Part shown: positions 34,736 through 43,520 of the stretch, in pieces
How positions within the stretch are numbered: the first letter of the stretch is position 1
Layout: every line of letters begins with the position of its first letter
Assembly (NCBI GenBank): GCA_964417925.1
Contig: CAYQJV010000004.1
Location: 1-64,000 of the forward strand
DNA from: CAYQJV01 sp964417925
GTDB taxonomy: Bacteria > Hydrothermota > Tepidihabitantia > B3-TA06 > CAYQJV01
DNA length: 64,000 nt
Direction of reading: 5' to 3'
Notes under the pieces: generated by a model
What the model was told of the DNA's origin: nothing
Seen by the model: only the letters and a program-made list of their open reading frames with translations
The model's database searches: none
Program-made: the position numbers and the translations under genes

Positions 34736-36411
34736 CTCAGTACCAGTTCGTGATAAAAAGGAAGGTTTATCAACCTTTCTGCCATCCTTTTAAATACCGG
34801 TGCTGCAACTGTTCCAGCATAGGAAGGAGGAGTCGGTTCATCTATGGAAATACCTATTATCACCTCAGGATTTTCCTTGGGAAAGAATCCCACAAAACTT
34901 GTAATTATTTTTGAATCCGAATAACCCTCCCCAGGTATAGGTTTCTGAGCAGTCCCTGTCTTTCCACATATCTCCACACCTTCTATCTTTGCATTTTTCC
35001 CTGTACCTCTTTCAACAACCTGATAAAGAATTTCTTTCATTATTTCTGCTGTCCTCCTTGAAAAAACTCTCTTGAGAGGAGATGGTTTTCCTTTAAATAA
35101 AACCTTACCATCCCTTGTTTTTATCTCTTTTACAAGCCATGGTTCCACAATCCTTCCATCATTTGCAAATACAGAATAAAGTTTTACAAGTTGCAAAAGA
35201 GTAAGAGAAATTCCTTGACCAAAGGCATTATTTGTAAGCCTTAAAGGAGTTATTTTATTAGGAGGAGAAATATATCCCTTTGCCTCCCCCGGCACTGCAA
35301 TTCCTGTTAAACTGCCTATTCCTACAAGTTTTGCATATTTATAGAATCTCTCTGCTCCTGCTCTTAAAGCAAGCTTTGCAACTCCTATGTTTGAGGATTT
35401 CACAAATACATCTATAAAACTAAATCCGTTCTTTGGATGCACGTCATGGATTTTTCTTTTCTGTACAATAAGGTATCTTCCTGTAGGTATATATTCATCC
35501 ACCACTGCAAGATTTTCCTCTATGCATATGGCTCCTACAAGAGGTTTTAATACTGATCCAGGCTCAAACTCATCTGTAACACAAGAGAGTTTCCATGAAT
35601 CCTTTGCATATCTATAAAACTTTGATGGCTTAAAATCAGGGTAATCAACCATAGCAAGAATCTCCCCTGTTTTTGGATTCATCACCACACAACATGCCTT
35701 CTTAGCATTCCACTCCTTAACCGCTTTTTTTAATTCTTCATATACTATCCTTTGAATATCAAGATCAATCGTCAACACGATATCCTTTCCATCCTCTGCA
35801 GGTTTCACGGGATAGGATGGATATGGATACTCCCTTCCAAAAGGATCCTTCTGCAATAAAGCCCATCCTTTTTTACCTGCAAGTAACGTGTCAAACATAA
35901 ATTCAATTCCTGAAAGTCCTTTATGCTCACTTCCTACAAACCCTACAAGACTTGCTGTAATTTCCTCCCAGGGATAAATTCTTCTCTTCTCATCAACCAC
36001 TCCAATAGCATTGGATAGAAGATTTTTCTTTAAATCTTTCTTTAACTCAACTGCTTTTACATAATCCACCTTTCTCTTAAACCAGAAAAATTTTTTATGC
36101 TTTAAAATCCTTTTTAATATACTTTCCTTTGTTCCAAAACCATGCACGGCAAGTAATGAACAGGCCTTATAGGGATTTTTAATGTATTGAGGAAGGATGT
36201 ATATAGAGGCTGCTCTTTCATCCACCACAAGAGGATTACCTTTTCTATCAAATATTTTTCCCCTTTCAGGAAGAAGTTCTATTTTAACTCTGTGTTGAAG
36301 CATTGCTTTCTTTACATATTTCTTACCCAGGACTACCTGCAGATAAAAAGCATATCCTAAGGTCCCCACACACATTAGAATAAGAGTGGATTTAATTATC
36401 TTTATTCTCAT
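34732..36411 (-). CDS. ftsI: Class B penicillin-binding protein, septal transpeptidase (FtsI/PBP3-like)
   Basis: A 559-aa protein: one N-terminal TM helix, a dimerisation domain (LLPERGKIFDRKGNPLVVDE) and a transpeptidase with SxxK in EPGSVLKPLVG, SxN in KSSNIGVAKLALR and KTG in ICGKTGTAQKP. It crosslinks septal peptidoglycan with FtsW. No PASTA domains are present. The position after ftsL and before murE is canonical. It overlaps ftsL by 20 nt. Confidence 0.95.
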   Translation of the reverse strand: MRIKIIKSTLILMCVGTLGYAFYLQVVLGKKYVKKAMLQHRVKIELLPERGKIFDRKGNPLVVDERAASIYILPQYIKNPYKACSLLAVHGFGTKESILKRILKHKKFFWFKRKVDYVKAVELKKDLKKNLLSNAIGVVDEKRRIYPWEEITASLVGFVGSEHKGLSGIEFMFDTLLAGKKGWALLQKDPFGREYPYPSYPVKPAEDGKDIVLTIDLDIQRIVYEELKKAVKEWNAKKACCVVMNPKTGEILAMVDYPDFKPSKFYRYAKDSWKLSCVTDEFEPGSVLKPLVGAICIEENLAVVDEYIPTGRYLIVQKRKIHDVHPKNGFSFIDVFVKSSNIGVAKLALRAGAERFYKYAKLVGIGSLTGIAVPGEAKGYISPPNKITPLRLTNNAFGQGISLTLLQLVKLYSVFANDGRIVEPWLVKEIKTRDGKVLFKGKPSPLKRVFSRRTAEIMKEILYQVVERGTGKNAKIEGVEICGKTGTAQKPIPGEGYSDSKIITSFVGFFPKENPEVIIGISIDEPTPPSYAGTVAAPVFKRMAERLINLPFYHELVLR

Positions 36412-36640
36412 TTTCCTCCCAAGGATAAACCATACCCAGTTTTCTTGCTTTCTTCTCTATCTCAGTAAAAAGCATCTCTTTTGCAAGCTCTATCTTCAAC
36501 TCTTCAAGTTCTTGCTTAAGAATCTCAAGTTTCTTTTCATACTCCTTTACTCTTCTATATATTTCTATGTTTTTGCTTCTTTCATATACATGCAAAAAGA
36601 GAAGAAATATTACCACAAAAACGACAAAAATCTTTTTCAT
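36392..36640 (-). CDS. ftsL: FtsL-like septum protein
   Basis: An 82-aa protein with one TM helix (about residues 3-18) and a coiled coil (VKEYEKKLEILKQELEELKI), then KKARKLGMVYPWEE, the short hydrophobic-Pro tail typical of FtsL/DivIC. The call rests mostly on size, topology and position between rsmH and the PBP. It would join FtsB and FtsQ-like partners to recruit FtsWI. It overlaps rsmH by 4 nt. Confidence 0.85.
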   Translation of the reverse strand: MKKIFVVFVVIFLLFLHVYERSKNIEIYRRVKEYEKKLEILKQELEELKIELAKEMLFTEIEKKARKLGMVYPWEENENKDN

Positions 36641-37503
36641 ATCCTCTCCAACACTCTGAGTTTTGCACTTCTTGCCCTTGGATTTTCCTCAATCTCGCTA
36701 TCTTCAGGTACTACAGGCTTTTTAGTGATTATTTTACCTATACCTTTCTTTTCAAACTCTTTGAATATTCTTTTAATTATTCTGTCCTCTATAGAATGAT
36801 AGGTTATAGTGCATATTCTTCCGCCTTTTTCAAGCACCTCAAAAGCCTCTCTCACTCCCTTCTCAATGTTTTCTAACTCATTGTTAACAACAATTCTTAG
36901 AGCTTGAAAAACTCTTCTCAAAGACTTTCTCAGATATTTCTTAGGTACCGCTTTCCTTACACATTCTACAAGGTCTTTTGTAGTATGTATTGAATCCTTA
37001 TAAAATCCTATGATCTTTGCTATCTTCTTTGCATGCGGATCCTCTCCATAAATCTTTATTATCCTTGCGATTTCTTTTTCATTCTTTTCTTTTATAATAG
37101 ATAAAGCATTCTTCTTTAAATCTCTTGACATCCTCATATCAAGAGGACCTTCCTCATCGTAACTGAAGCCCCTAAGAGGGTTCTTAACCTGAAAATAAGA
37201 AACGCCAAAATCAAATAAAATTCCCCATACTTTATCTAAACCTGCTTCTTTCACAATTTCCTTAATATAGACAAAATTTTTACAAAAATATTTTATATTA
37301 CCATTACCCAAAATTCTTTTTGCATACTCTATTGCATATTCATCCCAATCTATTCCAATTATGACAACCTCCTTTTCTTTTTTCAAAATTTCCTTTACAT
37401 GTCCTCCCCCTCCAAGAGTAGCATCAATTATTACCTTTCCCTTCACAGGTCTTAAGTATTCAACCACCCTATCTTTTAACACAGGTACATGAAAAACTAT
37501 CAT
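36637..37503 (-). CDS. rsmH: 16S rRNA (cytosine-1402-N4) methyltransferase RsmH
   Basis: A 288-aa protein with VIDATLGGGGHVKEIL (SAM site), GILFDFGVSYFQV (usual GVSSPQ replaced by GVSYFQ), GPLDMRMSR, RRVFQALRIVVNNEL, CTITYHSIEDRIIKRIFK and the end NPRARSAKLRVLER. It methylates C1402 of 16S rRNA. It is the second gene of the operon, ATGA-coupled to mraZ. Confidence 0.96.
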   Translation of the reverse strand: MIVFHVPVLKDRVVEYLRPVKGKVIIDATLGGGGHVKEILKKEKEVVIIGIDWDEYAIEYAKRILGNGNIKYFCKNFVYIKEIVKEAGLDKVWGILFDFGVSYFQVKNPLRGFSYDEEGPLDMRMSRDLKKNALSIIKEKNEKEIARIIKIYGEDPHAKKIAKIIGFYKDSIHTTKDLVECVRKAVPKKYLRKSLRRVFQALRIVVNNELENIEKGVREAFEVLEKGGRICTITYHSIEDRIIKRIFKEFEKKGIGKIITKKPVVPEDSEIEENPRARSAKLRVLERI

Positions 37504-37961
37504 CTTCTCATATAGTTTTCAAGATTTTCAGCATCCTCTTCAGCATATTCTTCAGACTCCTTCATAAACTCCTCAAACTTCTTAGGATTCCATATCTCAA
37601 AATAATTAACAACCCCTATAATGATTACCTCGTCTTCAATCTCTGCATATTCCCTCAAAACCCGTGGAAGAATTATTCTTCCTTGTCCATCCATTTCTAC
37701 CTCTGTTGCAAACCCTGCCCTTCTTCTTAAAAACCTTCTTGCAGGCCTCTTTGAATACGAGAGAGACAATAACACCTTTTCCTCAAATTCCTCCCATTCA
37801 GACACAGGATGTACCTCTATCTCCCCATCATATCCCTTGGTAAGCACCAAAACACCATCCTCAGGCAATAACATCTTCCTAAAAGACGAAGGTATAGCAA
37901 CCCTGCCTTTATGGTCAACGGTATGCCTATATATTCCTCTGAATTTTAAGTTCTTCCCCAC
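37500..37961 (-). CDS. mraZ: Transcriptional regulator MraZ
   Basis: A 153-aa protein with two AbrB-like SpoVT halves: YRHTVDHKGRVAIPSSFRKM and ATEVEMDGQGRIILPRVLRE. The C-terminal acidic tail is characteristic. MraZ oligomers bind repeats at the head of the dcw operon and regulate it. The start is GTG 37961, which lies inside the last of three GTGG(T/G)G boxes. Confidence 0.95.
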   Translation of the reverse strand: MGKNLKFRGIYRHTVDHKGRVAIPSSFRKMLLPEDGVLVLTKGYDGEIEVHPVSEWEEFEEKVLLSLSYSKRPARRFLRRRAGFATEVEMDGQGRIILPRVLREYAEIEDEVIIIGVVNYFEIWNPKKFEEFMKESEEYAEEDAENLENYMRR

Positions 37962-37981
37962 TTTTCACCACCTTTCACCAC
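37956..37981 (-). promoter_or_regulatory. MraZ-type operator: three boxes with 10-bp period
   Basis: Reading the minus strand: GTGGTG (37981-37976), GTGGTG (37971-37966) and GTGGGG (37961-37956), separated by AAAG and AAAA. This is the spacing and G-rich form of MraZ boxes described for mraZ promoters. They lie between the -10 box and the mraZ coding sequence, and the third includes the GTG start. Confidence 0.8.
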
Positions 37982-37986
37982 AAAAA

Positions 37987-38014
37987 ATAATACGCTTTAT
38001 TATGAGAATGTCAA
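37987..38014 (-). promoter_or_regulatory. dcw operon promoter
   Basis: Minus-strand TTGACA (38009-38014), a 16-nt spacer and TATTAT (37987-37992), directly upstream of the MraZ boxes. No other promoter of this quality was noticed inside the 15-kb operon, although I did not search it exhaustively. Confidence 0.8.
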
Positions 38015-38134
38015 GTTAATCGTTGTAAACCTTTATCCATTTTCTGGAAAATAAGTTAAATTATTTTGTAACTTGCGAATAAATTTTTATGTTATTCTTG
38101 GTTTAAAAATGAAGTAAAATTTATTATAAAAGCT

Positions 38135-39025
38135 CTATCCTGTAACTTTTTTAATTAGATCTTCATATTCCTTTTGGATCTTATAGATCAATGGAGAAAT
38201 AAGAAGTTTCACATCGTTTATCTTCTTAACAGGCAGCACATCATAGGTGGTGCCACATAAAAAGGCTCCATCTGCATTATTTATTTCGCTTACTCTTATC
38301 CTTTTTTCAATAAATCTAATTTTCAGTTTTTCACATATATTTTTTATCTTTTCTCTTGTGATTGAAGGTAGAATATGGTTATCTGCTGGATGAGTATAGA
38401 GTGCGTTTTTCTTTATGAGAAAGAAGGAGGAAGAAGTGCTTTCTGTAATTACTCCATTTTTTACAAAAAGTGCATCAAAATACCCTTTTTTTCTTGCCTG
38501 TATTTTTGCAAGTACATTTGCAAGAAGCATAGTGGTTTTTATATCACACCTTGCCCACCTTGTATCTTCAACGGTTAATAAAGAAACCCCTTTTTTAAAA
38601 AGATTACACGGAAGAGGTGTAAATTTTCTTGCTATTAATACAAAGGTGGGTTTTGTATCTCTGCTTGGAAGATGGCTTCGTGGTTCTGCTCCTCTTGTTA
38701 TCTGCAAGTAGATTTCTGCTTCAGGTTCGTCCAATTTTTCAATAGATTTTTTTATTATTTCTTTAATTTCTCTTTGTGTATAAGGCATTCTGATTCCAAG
38801 TTCTTTTAAATTTCTTTTAAGTCTTCTCAAATGTTCGTTTAAAAAGTATGGTTTTTTATTTTTCGTTCTTATAACTTCATATACCGCATCTGCAAATAAA
38901 AATCCTCTATCCTCGGCTGATATAAAAGGTTTATCTGTAAATTTTCCATTTAAAAAAAATATCCTTCTTGTAGCCTCTTTACCACTTTGCATTACTGCAT
39001 TTTCCATGTTGCAGAACTTAGCCAT
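38135..39025 (-). CDS. dat: D-amino acid (D-alanine) transaminase
   Basis: A 296-aa fold-type IV PLP enzyme. SAEDRGFLFADAVYEVIRTK, LQITRGAEPRSH, RWARCDIKTTMLLANVLAK (the Lys forms the PLP Schiff base), ESTSSSFFLI and FLCGTTYDVLPV align closely with Bacillus-type D-alanine aminotransferase rather than BCAT. It interconverts D-Ala and D-Glu through keto acids and could supply both D-amino acids for the adjacent dcw pathway. Its leaderless promoter is divergent from thiD. Confidence 0.85.
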   Translation of the reverse strand: MAKFCNMENAVMQSGKEATRRIFFLNGKFTDKPFISAEDRGFLFADAVYEVIRTKNKKPYFLNEHLRRLKRNLKELGIRMPYTQREIKEIIKKSIEKLDEPEAEIYLQITRGAEPRSHLPSRDTKPTFVLIARKFTPLPCNLFKKGVSLLTVEDTRWARCDIKTTMLLANVLAKIQARKKGYFDALFVKNGVITESTSSSFFLIKKNALYTHPADNHILPSITREKIKNICEKLKIRFIEKRIRVSEINNADGAFLCGTTYDVLPVKKINDVKLLISPLIYKIQKEYEDLIKKVTG

Positions 39026-39030
39026 ACAAA

Positions 39031-39058
39031 ATTATACAAAATTTTTGAAAAACTGCAA
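39031..39058 (-). promoter_or_regulatory. dat promoter, leaderless type
   Basis: Minus-strand TTGCAG (39053-39058), a 16-nt spacer and a perfect TATAAT (39031-39036), with the ATG at 39025 exactly 5 nt downstream. Confidence 0.75.
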
Positions 39059-39069
39059 GGTAAAAATGG

Positions 39070-39097
39070 TTGCTTTTTCGCAGAACATAGGTAAAAT
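39070..39097 (+). promoter_or_regulatory. thiD promoter, leaderless type
   Basis: TTGCTT (39070-39075), a 16-nt spacer and TAAAAT (39092-39097), with ATG 39103 5 nt downstream. There is no room for a TPP riboswitch. Confidence 0.65.
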
Positions 39098-39102
39098 TAT
39101 CT

Positions 39103-39894
39103 ATGGAAAGACCTGTAGTTTTAACAATTGCTGGAAGTGACTCAGGAGGAGGTGCAGGAATACAGGCAGATTTAAAAACGTTCACAGTACTTGGAGTATA
39201 CGGAACATCGGTTATAACCTCCGTAACAGCTCAAAATACAGAAAAAATAACAGGTATTTTTGATATCCCTGCCTGGTTTGTTGAACTTCAGTTACATACA
39301 GTACTATCGGATATAAAAGTCTCTGCTGTGAAAATAGGAATGCTTTCTTTAAAGGAAACTGTGGAGGTGGTGGTAAAAACTCTTAGAAAATTTGAGATAG
39401 AGAAAATAATTTTAGATCCTGTGATGGTCTCTAAAACAGGTGTAAGACTTTTAAAAAAGGATGCAGAAGAGTTATTGAAAAAAATGCTTCTACCTTTATC
39501 GTGGCTTGTAACTCCCAACATACCTGAAGCAGAAATAATTTCAGGAATAAAAATAGAAAACATAGAAGATATGAAAAAATCTGCACAAATAATATATGAA
39601 ATGGGTGCCAAAAATGTGTTAATAAAAGGAGGGCATTTAAAAGAAACAGCAGATGATATTCTATACGATGGAAATGAATTTATCCTATTTAAACAAAAGA
39701 AAATAGAGACACCTTCACCTCATGGTACAGGATGTACCTATGCCTCTGCAATCACTTCTTTCATAGCCCATGGATATAATTTGAAAAACGCAATAGAACA
39801 TGCCAAAACCTTTATAACTCACACAATAAAAAATTCCTTTAGACTTGGAAAGGGATTTAAAACTGTAGATCAACTATGGAAAATTGCTTTTTAA
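39103..39894 (+). CDS. thiD: Hydroxymethylpyrimidine/phosphomethylpyrimidine kinase ThiD
   Basis: A 263-aa ribokinase-fold enzyme: TIAGSDSGGGAGIQADLKTF, TVLGVYGTSVITSVTAQNT, LDPVMVSKTG, TPNIPEAEIISG, VLIKGGH and the catalytic HGTGCTYASAI are all complete. It phosphorylates HMP and HMP-P in thiamine synthesis. It is transcribed alone; no other thi gene is near. Confidence 0.95.
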   Translation: MERPVVLTIAGSDSGGGAGIQADLKTFTVLGVYGTSVITSVTAQNTEKITGIFDIPAWFVELQLHTVLSDIKVSAVKIGMLSLKETVEVVVKTLRKFEIEKIILDPVMVSKTGVRLLKKDAEELLKKMLLPLSWLVTPNIPEAEIISGIKIENIEDMKKSAQIIYEMGAKNVLIKGGHLKETADDILYDGNEFILFKQKKIETPSPHGTGCTYASAITSFIAHGYNLKNAIEHAKTFITHTIKNSFRLGKGFKTVDQLWKIAF

Positions 39895-39901
39895 GTTTAA
39901 A

Positions 39902-40612
39902 TTAATCATTTTTGAATTTTTTCCATCTTTCAAGTATATCTTTTATCTTTAAACAAAGGAAATCAATAACTTTTTCCCTATATTCATCTATTCTCTGTGG
40001 TTCAAACTTACCTTCACCGCTTTCATAATGAATTTGAGGTTCTGGAAATGGATATATATTTATCCCTTTAACATACATTAAACCATTTTCTCTTTTCCAT
40101 GTTTTGGGATCATACTCTATCAATCCTGATACCATAGCAAGTTCATCTGCTCCTGCATGCCCCGTGTAAGTTCCGAAAAACTGTTTTGAAATTTCCTCTA
40201 CAGCTATCCACCAGTTCACAACTGCGGTAAAGAGAGCTTCTCTACGCCACAACAAAGATGCAACATCTTTTAACTCATTTATCTGCCCTCCATGCCCATT
40301 TATTATGAATAGATACTTAATTCCCGACCTTTTAAGAGAAATCCCTATATTCTCAATGTAGCCTTTAAAAACATCCGGTGAAATTCTAACAGCACCAGGA
40401 TATCCATAAAGAGAGGAAGTAATACCATAGTAAACACATGGAAGTTTAACTCCTTCAAGTTTTTTAGCAAGTTGAAGTGCTATATAATCAGGAATTAAAG
40501 CATCGGTTCCTAAGGGACCATCTGAATGTGGTTCCAAAGTCCCGACCGGAAGAAAAAAGGGATTATTCCTTAACTTTTTAATATCTTTATGGTTAAGTTT
40601 TTCATAAAACAT
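39902..40612 (-). CDS. Creatininase-family amidohydrolase
   Basis: A 236-aa protein with the family metal site LPVGTLEPHSDGPLGTDALI (Glu, His, Asp), FIINGHGGQINELKD and GHAGADELAMVSGL with the late Glu. The family includes creatinine amidohydrolase, formamide hydrolase of riboflavin/F420 synthesis (ArfB) and mycofactocin MftE. The substrate cannot be named here. It is transcribed alone from its own promoter. Confidence 0.88.
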   Translation of the reverse strand: MFYEKLNHKDIKKLRNNPFFLPVGTLEPHSDGPLGTDALIPDYIALQLAKKLEGVKLPCVYYGITSSLYGYPGAVRISPDVFKGYIENIGISLKRSGIKYLFIINGHGGQINELKDVASLLWRREALFTAVVNWWIAVEEISKQFFGTYTGHAGADELAMVSGLIEYDPKTWKRENGLMYVKGINIYPFPEPQIHYESGEGKFEPQRIDEYREKVIDFLCLKIKDILERWKKFKND

Positions 40613-40618
40613 AAAGTA

Positions 40619-40646
40619 ATACTACACAAGAAGTTGGAAAAGTCAA
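40619..40646 (-). promoter_or_regulatory. Promoter of the creatininase-family gene, leaderless type
   Basis: Minus-strand TTGACT (40641-40646), a 16-nt spacer and TAGTAT (40619-40624), with ATG 40612 6 nt downstream. The -35 box overlaps the end of uppP. Confidence 0.65.
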
Positions 40647-41395
40647 AAAATTATAAAAAAGAGCATAAAACTCACACCAAAACAGTAAAAAGAAAAAAGC
40701 CATAATCTTTTCGTGATCACTGCTTTTTTAAGTAAAAAGAGAGCAAAAACTCCTGCAATAAAGGATATTACTACTGCTGTAATAGCTTTGCAAATACCTA
40801 TACTTTCTATATCTTTTATTTCAAGCAATGTTGCACCCAGGATAGCAGGAATTGAAAGTAAAAATGAAAAATCAAAAGCCTCTTCTCTTTTTACCTTACT
40901 GAAAATACCTGCAGATATTATAATTCCTGATCTTGAAACCCCAGGAATAATAGCAAAGGCTTGACCTATTCCCATTACAATAGCCGAAAAAATATCAACA
41001 TTTTTCTTACTATTTCTAAAAAACTTCGTAATAAAAAGGACAACTCCTGTGAATAAGAAGAAAAATGGAATGAAATGTATATTTTCAAACACTTTTTTTA
41101 TATCTTCTTTTAAAAAAATACCTACAATTCCAGCAGGAATTGAAGCCACTATGATAAAAATGAAATATTTAATTTCGGTAACCTCTCCCTTTAAAACCCC
41201 TTTTACCAGATTTACAATCTTTTTTCTAAAGAAGAAAAGAACTGCCAAAAGAGTTCCAAAGTGCATCAAAACTGTATAGGAAATTCGCTCCTCTATTCCC
41301 AAAAAATGTTCAAAAACAACAAGATGACCTGAACTTGATACAGGAAGGAACTCTGTAATTCCTTGAATAATTGCAAGGATTATAATCTCTATCAT
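40643..41395 (-). CDS. uppP: Undecaprenyl-diphosphatase UppP (BacA)
   Basis: A 250-aa membrane phosphatase. MIEIIILAIIQGITEFLPVS leads into the EFLPVSSSGHL signature, and the second motif is IIPGVSRSGIIISAGI. It recycles undecaprenyl diphosphate for lipid I/II synthesis. ATG 41395 overlaps the ubiA stop (ATGA); a longer N-terminal frame to 41443 would lie wholly in that gene. It is the last gene of the tRNA-Ala-headed envelope operon. Confidence 0.95.
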   Translation of the reverse strand: MIEIIILAIIQGITEFLPVSSSGHLVVFEHFLGIEERISYTVLMHFGTLLAVLFFFRKKIVNLVKGVLKGEVTEIKYFIFIIVASIPAGIVGIFLKEDIKKVFENIHFIPFFFLFTGVVLFITKFFRNSKKNVDIFSAIVMGIGQAFAIIPGVSRSGIIISAGIFSKVKREEAFDFSFLLSIPAILGATLLEIKDIESIGICKAITAVVISFIAGVFALFLLKKAVITKRLWLFSFYCFGVSFMLFFIIF

Positions 41396-42201
41396 ACCAG
41401 CAATAATACTCCAAGTCCTGGAATCATGAGGAATTTCATACACCTTTCTACTTTTGATGCAAAATTCAGTTTAAACAACATCAAAAGAATTAAAACAAAA
41501 AAAGGCACATCAACAAAAAATATAACACTTACAAGATAATGAGTACTGAAGTATCCTTTTATCCAGGGTAAAAAAGTACTAAGTATGAAAAAAAGTCCTG
41601 TAAAAAAAGAGAATATAACTGACTTTCTTTTACCAATAACTATGGGAAGTGTTTTCATCCCGAGTCTTTTATCCCCTTCTATATCCTCCACATCCTTTAT
41701 TATCTCCCTTGTTAAGTGAAAGAAGAATACCATAGAAGCAGGAAATATAAATAGTTTTAACTTACCGTGGTAACCTGCAACGAACAAAAATATGGATGCA
41801 GAAACAAAGGATACTGTAATATTGCCTATTAAAGGCATCCTCTTTAAAAAAGCACTATAAAAAAATAAAAGCAATGAAACCGTGAGGGTGATAAAAAAAA
41901 CAATTTTATTTATAAAATAGGATATACCAATCCCTATAACAAAAAGTAGCGTAGAGTAAAGTAAGGCTTTCTTTTTAGAAATCTTCCCGCATACAATAGG
42001 CCTCTTGGGATGTTCAATCCTATCGGTTTCAACATCAAAGAAATCATTTATCACATTACCTGCAGCAGTAATAAATATCACCACAACAGCTCCCAGTATA
42101 TCCTTGAACAGAAATACCTCTGATGAAAGATAAAGGGCAACCGAAAAAGATAATAAAGCAATCAAAAGGTTCAAAGGCCTTGTAATAACCAGGTAATGCA
42201 T
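41392..42201 (-). CDS. UbiA-family prenyltransferase
   Basis: A 269-aa protein with about nine TM helices. The two Asp-rich motifs are NVINDFFDVETDRIEHPKRP and DVEDIEGDKRLGMKTLPIV. The pattern resembles geranylgeranylglyceryl-phosphate geranylgeranyltransferase-like and quinone/menaquinone prenyltransferases of this superfamily; the acceptor is uncertain. It starts as TGATG on the stop of the Wzi-like gene and couples to uppP, suggesting a polyprenyl-lipid or envelope context. Confidence 0.85.
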   Translation of the reverse strand: MHYLVITRPLNLLIALLSFSVALYLSSEVFLFKDILGAVVVIFITAAGNVINDFFDVETDRIEHPKRPIVCGKISKKKALLYSTLLFVIGIGISYFINKIVFFITLTVSLLLFFYSAFLKRMPLIGNITVSFVSASIFLFVAGYHGKLKLFIFPASMVFFFHLTREIIKDVEDIEGDKRLGMKTLPIVIGKRKSVIFSFFTGLFFILSTFLPWIKGYFSTHYLVSVIFFVDVPFFVLILLMLFKLNFASKVERCMKFLMIPGLGVLLLV

Positions 42202-43520
42202 CAAAATCTCAGTATTGAGCTAAAGTTTATTAAAAACTCTCTCTGTGTTAAGCCTAACTCATGGTCTTTGTTGGAAGTGTTTTTAAATCCAATTTCTATT
42301 TTCTGATACAATGGTCCTACAAAAAATATAACTCCTGTATTAAATTCAAAAGAAATCTCAACAACTCCTGAAGGAAAAGGTGGAAACATATCACCTTTTT
42401 CTTCACTATAATCTTTCCATACCGTTCCTTCTCCCTTCCTTTTAAACTCTCCTCTGATAAAAAATCTGTTATGGGGGCTTATCAAAGGAACTTCTACCTG
42501 TGTTGAGAAAATATCTCCATCTGGACCAAGAAAATGTCCAAGAATTTTACCTCTTATTGTATAATTATTTTCATCAAACCTTTGTGCATAAACCCATTTC
42601 TGTATGACAGTGTATTCAACTCTTAATGAAGTGTTACCAAATTCAGTAATAAAAACACCAAAAGTAGCCCCCAACTTATCTGGACTATCTCTTTCATAGG
42701 AAAAATCATCTATCAATAACTCAGAATAAATTCTATTTTTTAAAAAATAGTACGAAAAATCTGCACTCCAAAGAATATTATGATCTTCTCTATTGTTCCA
42801 TTGAAAAAGATAATAAAATCCAATAGGATTTAAATAGATAGGGAAAAAGTATTTGGAAAATACAACAGCCTCAGAAAAACCGATTTCTAAATTATTTTTT
42901 AAATATTCAAACCTATGCATAGATATGTACCTATTCTTTTCTAAATAACCTACAATATGGTAAAAACTGAATTTTTTTAAAATATAAATACTGTATCCAA
43001 TATGATCAAGCCCTACGGGAGATGAAAGAAAAAGTCCATCTCTCCAAAAATGTCCAAAGGAAATTCTTGCCCTTCCCGCAAAAATATTAATCCAAGAAAA
43101 ACCCATCCTTAAAAGAGCCTCTGGAATTTCAGCTATAACTTTTTCTTTCCAAGGTTTTCCATCAAAAGATAAAGTATCAAATCCTGAAAAAACATTTACC
43201 CTGTGTAATGCTGTATACTCCAAATTCTTTATTTTGCCGTATATTAAAAAATTACCCCTCCATAGAAAAGAATCAGGAGAAAAAATAACTCCAGGATAAA
43301 ATTTCACCTCTATTTCCTTAGGATCCTTAAAGTATCTATCAAGATATTGAATATAAAATTTTTCTCTTTCAGATAATATCTTCTTTTTAATATTTAATAC
43401 TGAAAAAGCATATGGAGACATGGAAGGAACTCTTATAACTCTTCGTGCATCAAGATAATCAAGCATCTCAACAAAGTCACAATCAGGGGGTATAATGTTC
43501 AATAGAAAAAGCAAAACCAT
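42201..43520 (-). CDS. Outer-membrane beta-barrel protein, Wzi/capsule-assembly-like
   Basis: A 439-aa secreted protein with a short hydrophobic N-terminus (MVLLFLLNIIPPDCDF). The body is dense in aromatic alternating strands: PIYLNPIGFYYLFQWNNRED, HNILWSADFSYYF and YSELLIDDFSYERDSPDKLG, features shared with Wzi-type barrels. The last residue is Phe (SSILRF), typical of outer-membrane proteins. It probably helps attach or pass a surface polysaccharide, by analogy only. It is coupled to the Omp85-like gene upstream. Confidence 0.65.
   Translation of the reverse strand: MVLLFLLNIIPPDCDFVEMLDYLDARRVIRVPSMSPYAFSVLNIKKKILSEREKFYIQYLDRYFKDPKEIEVKFYPGVIFSPDSFLWRGNFLIYGKIKNLEYTALHRVNVFSGFDTLSFDGKPWKEKVIAEIPEALLRMGFSWINIFAGRARISFGHFWRDGLFLSSPVGLDHIGYSIYILKKFSFYHIVGYLEKNRYISMHRFEYLKNNLEIGFSEAVVFSKYFFPIYLNPIGFYYLFQWNNREDHNILWSADFSYYFLKNRIYSELLIDDFSYERDSPDKLGATFGVFITEFGNTSLRVEYTVIQKWVYAQRFDENNYTIRGKILGHFLGPDGDIFSTQVEVPLISPHNRFFIRGEFKRKGEGTVWKDYSEEKGDMFPPFPSGVVEISFEFNTGVIFFVGPLYQKIEIGFKNTSNKDHELGLTQREFLINFSSILRF

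Noticed and set aside
39059..39102. TPP riboswitch before thiD
   Set aside because: The promoter leaves no leader; no THI-box sequence is present.
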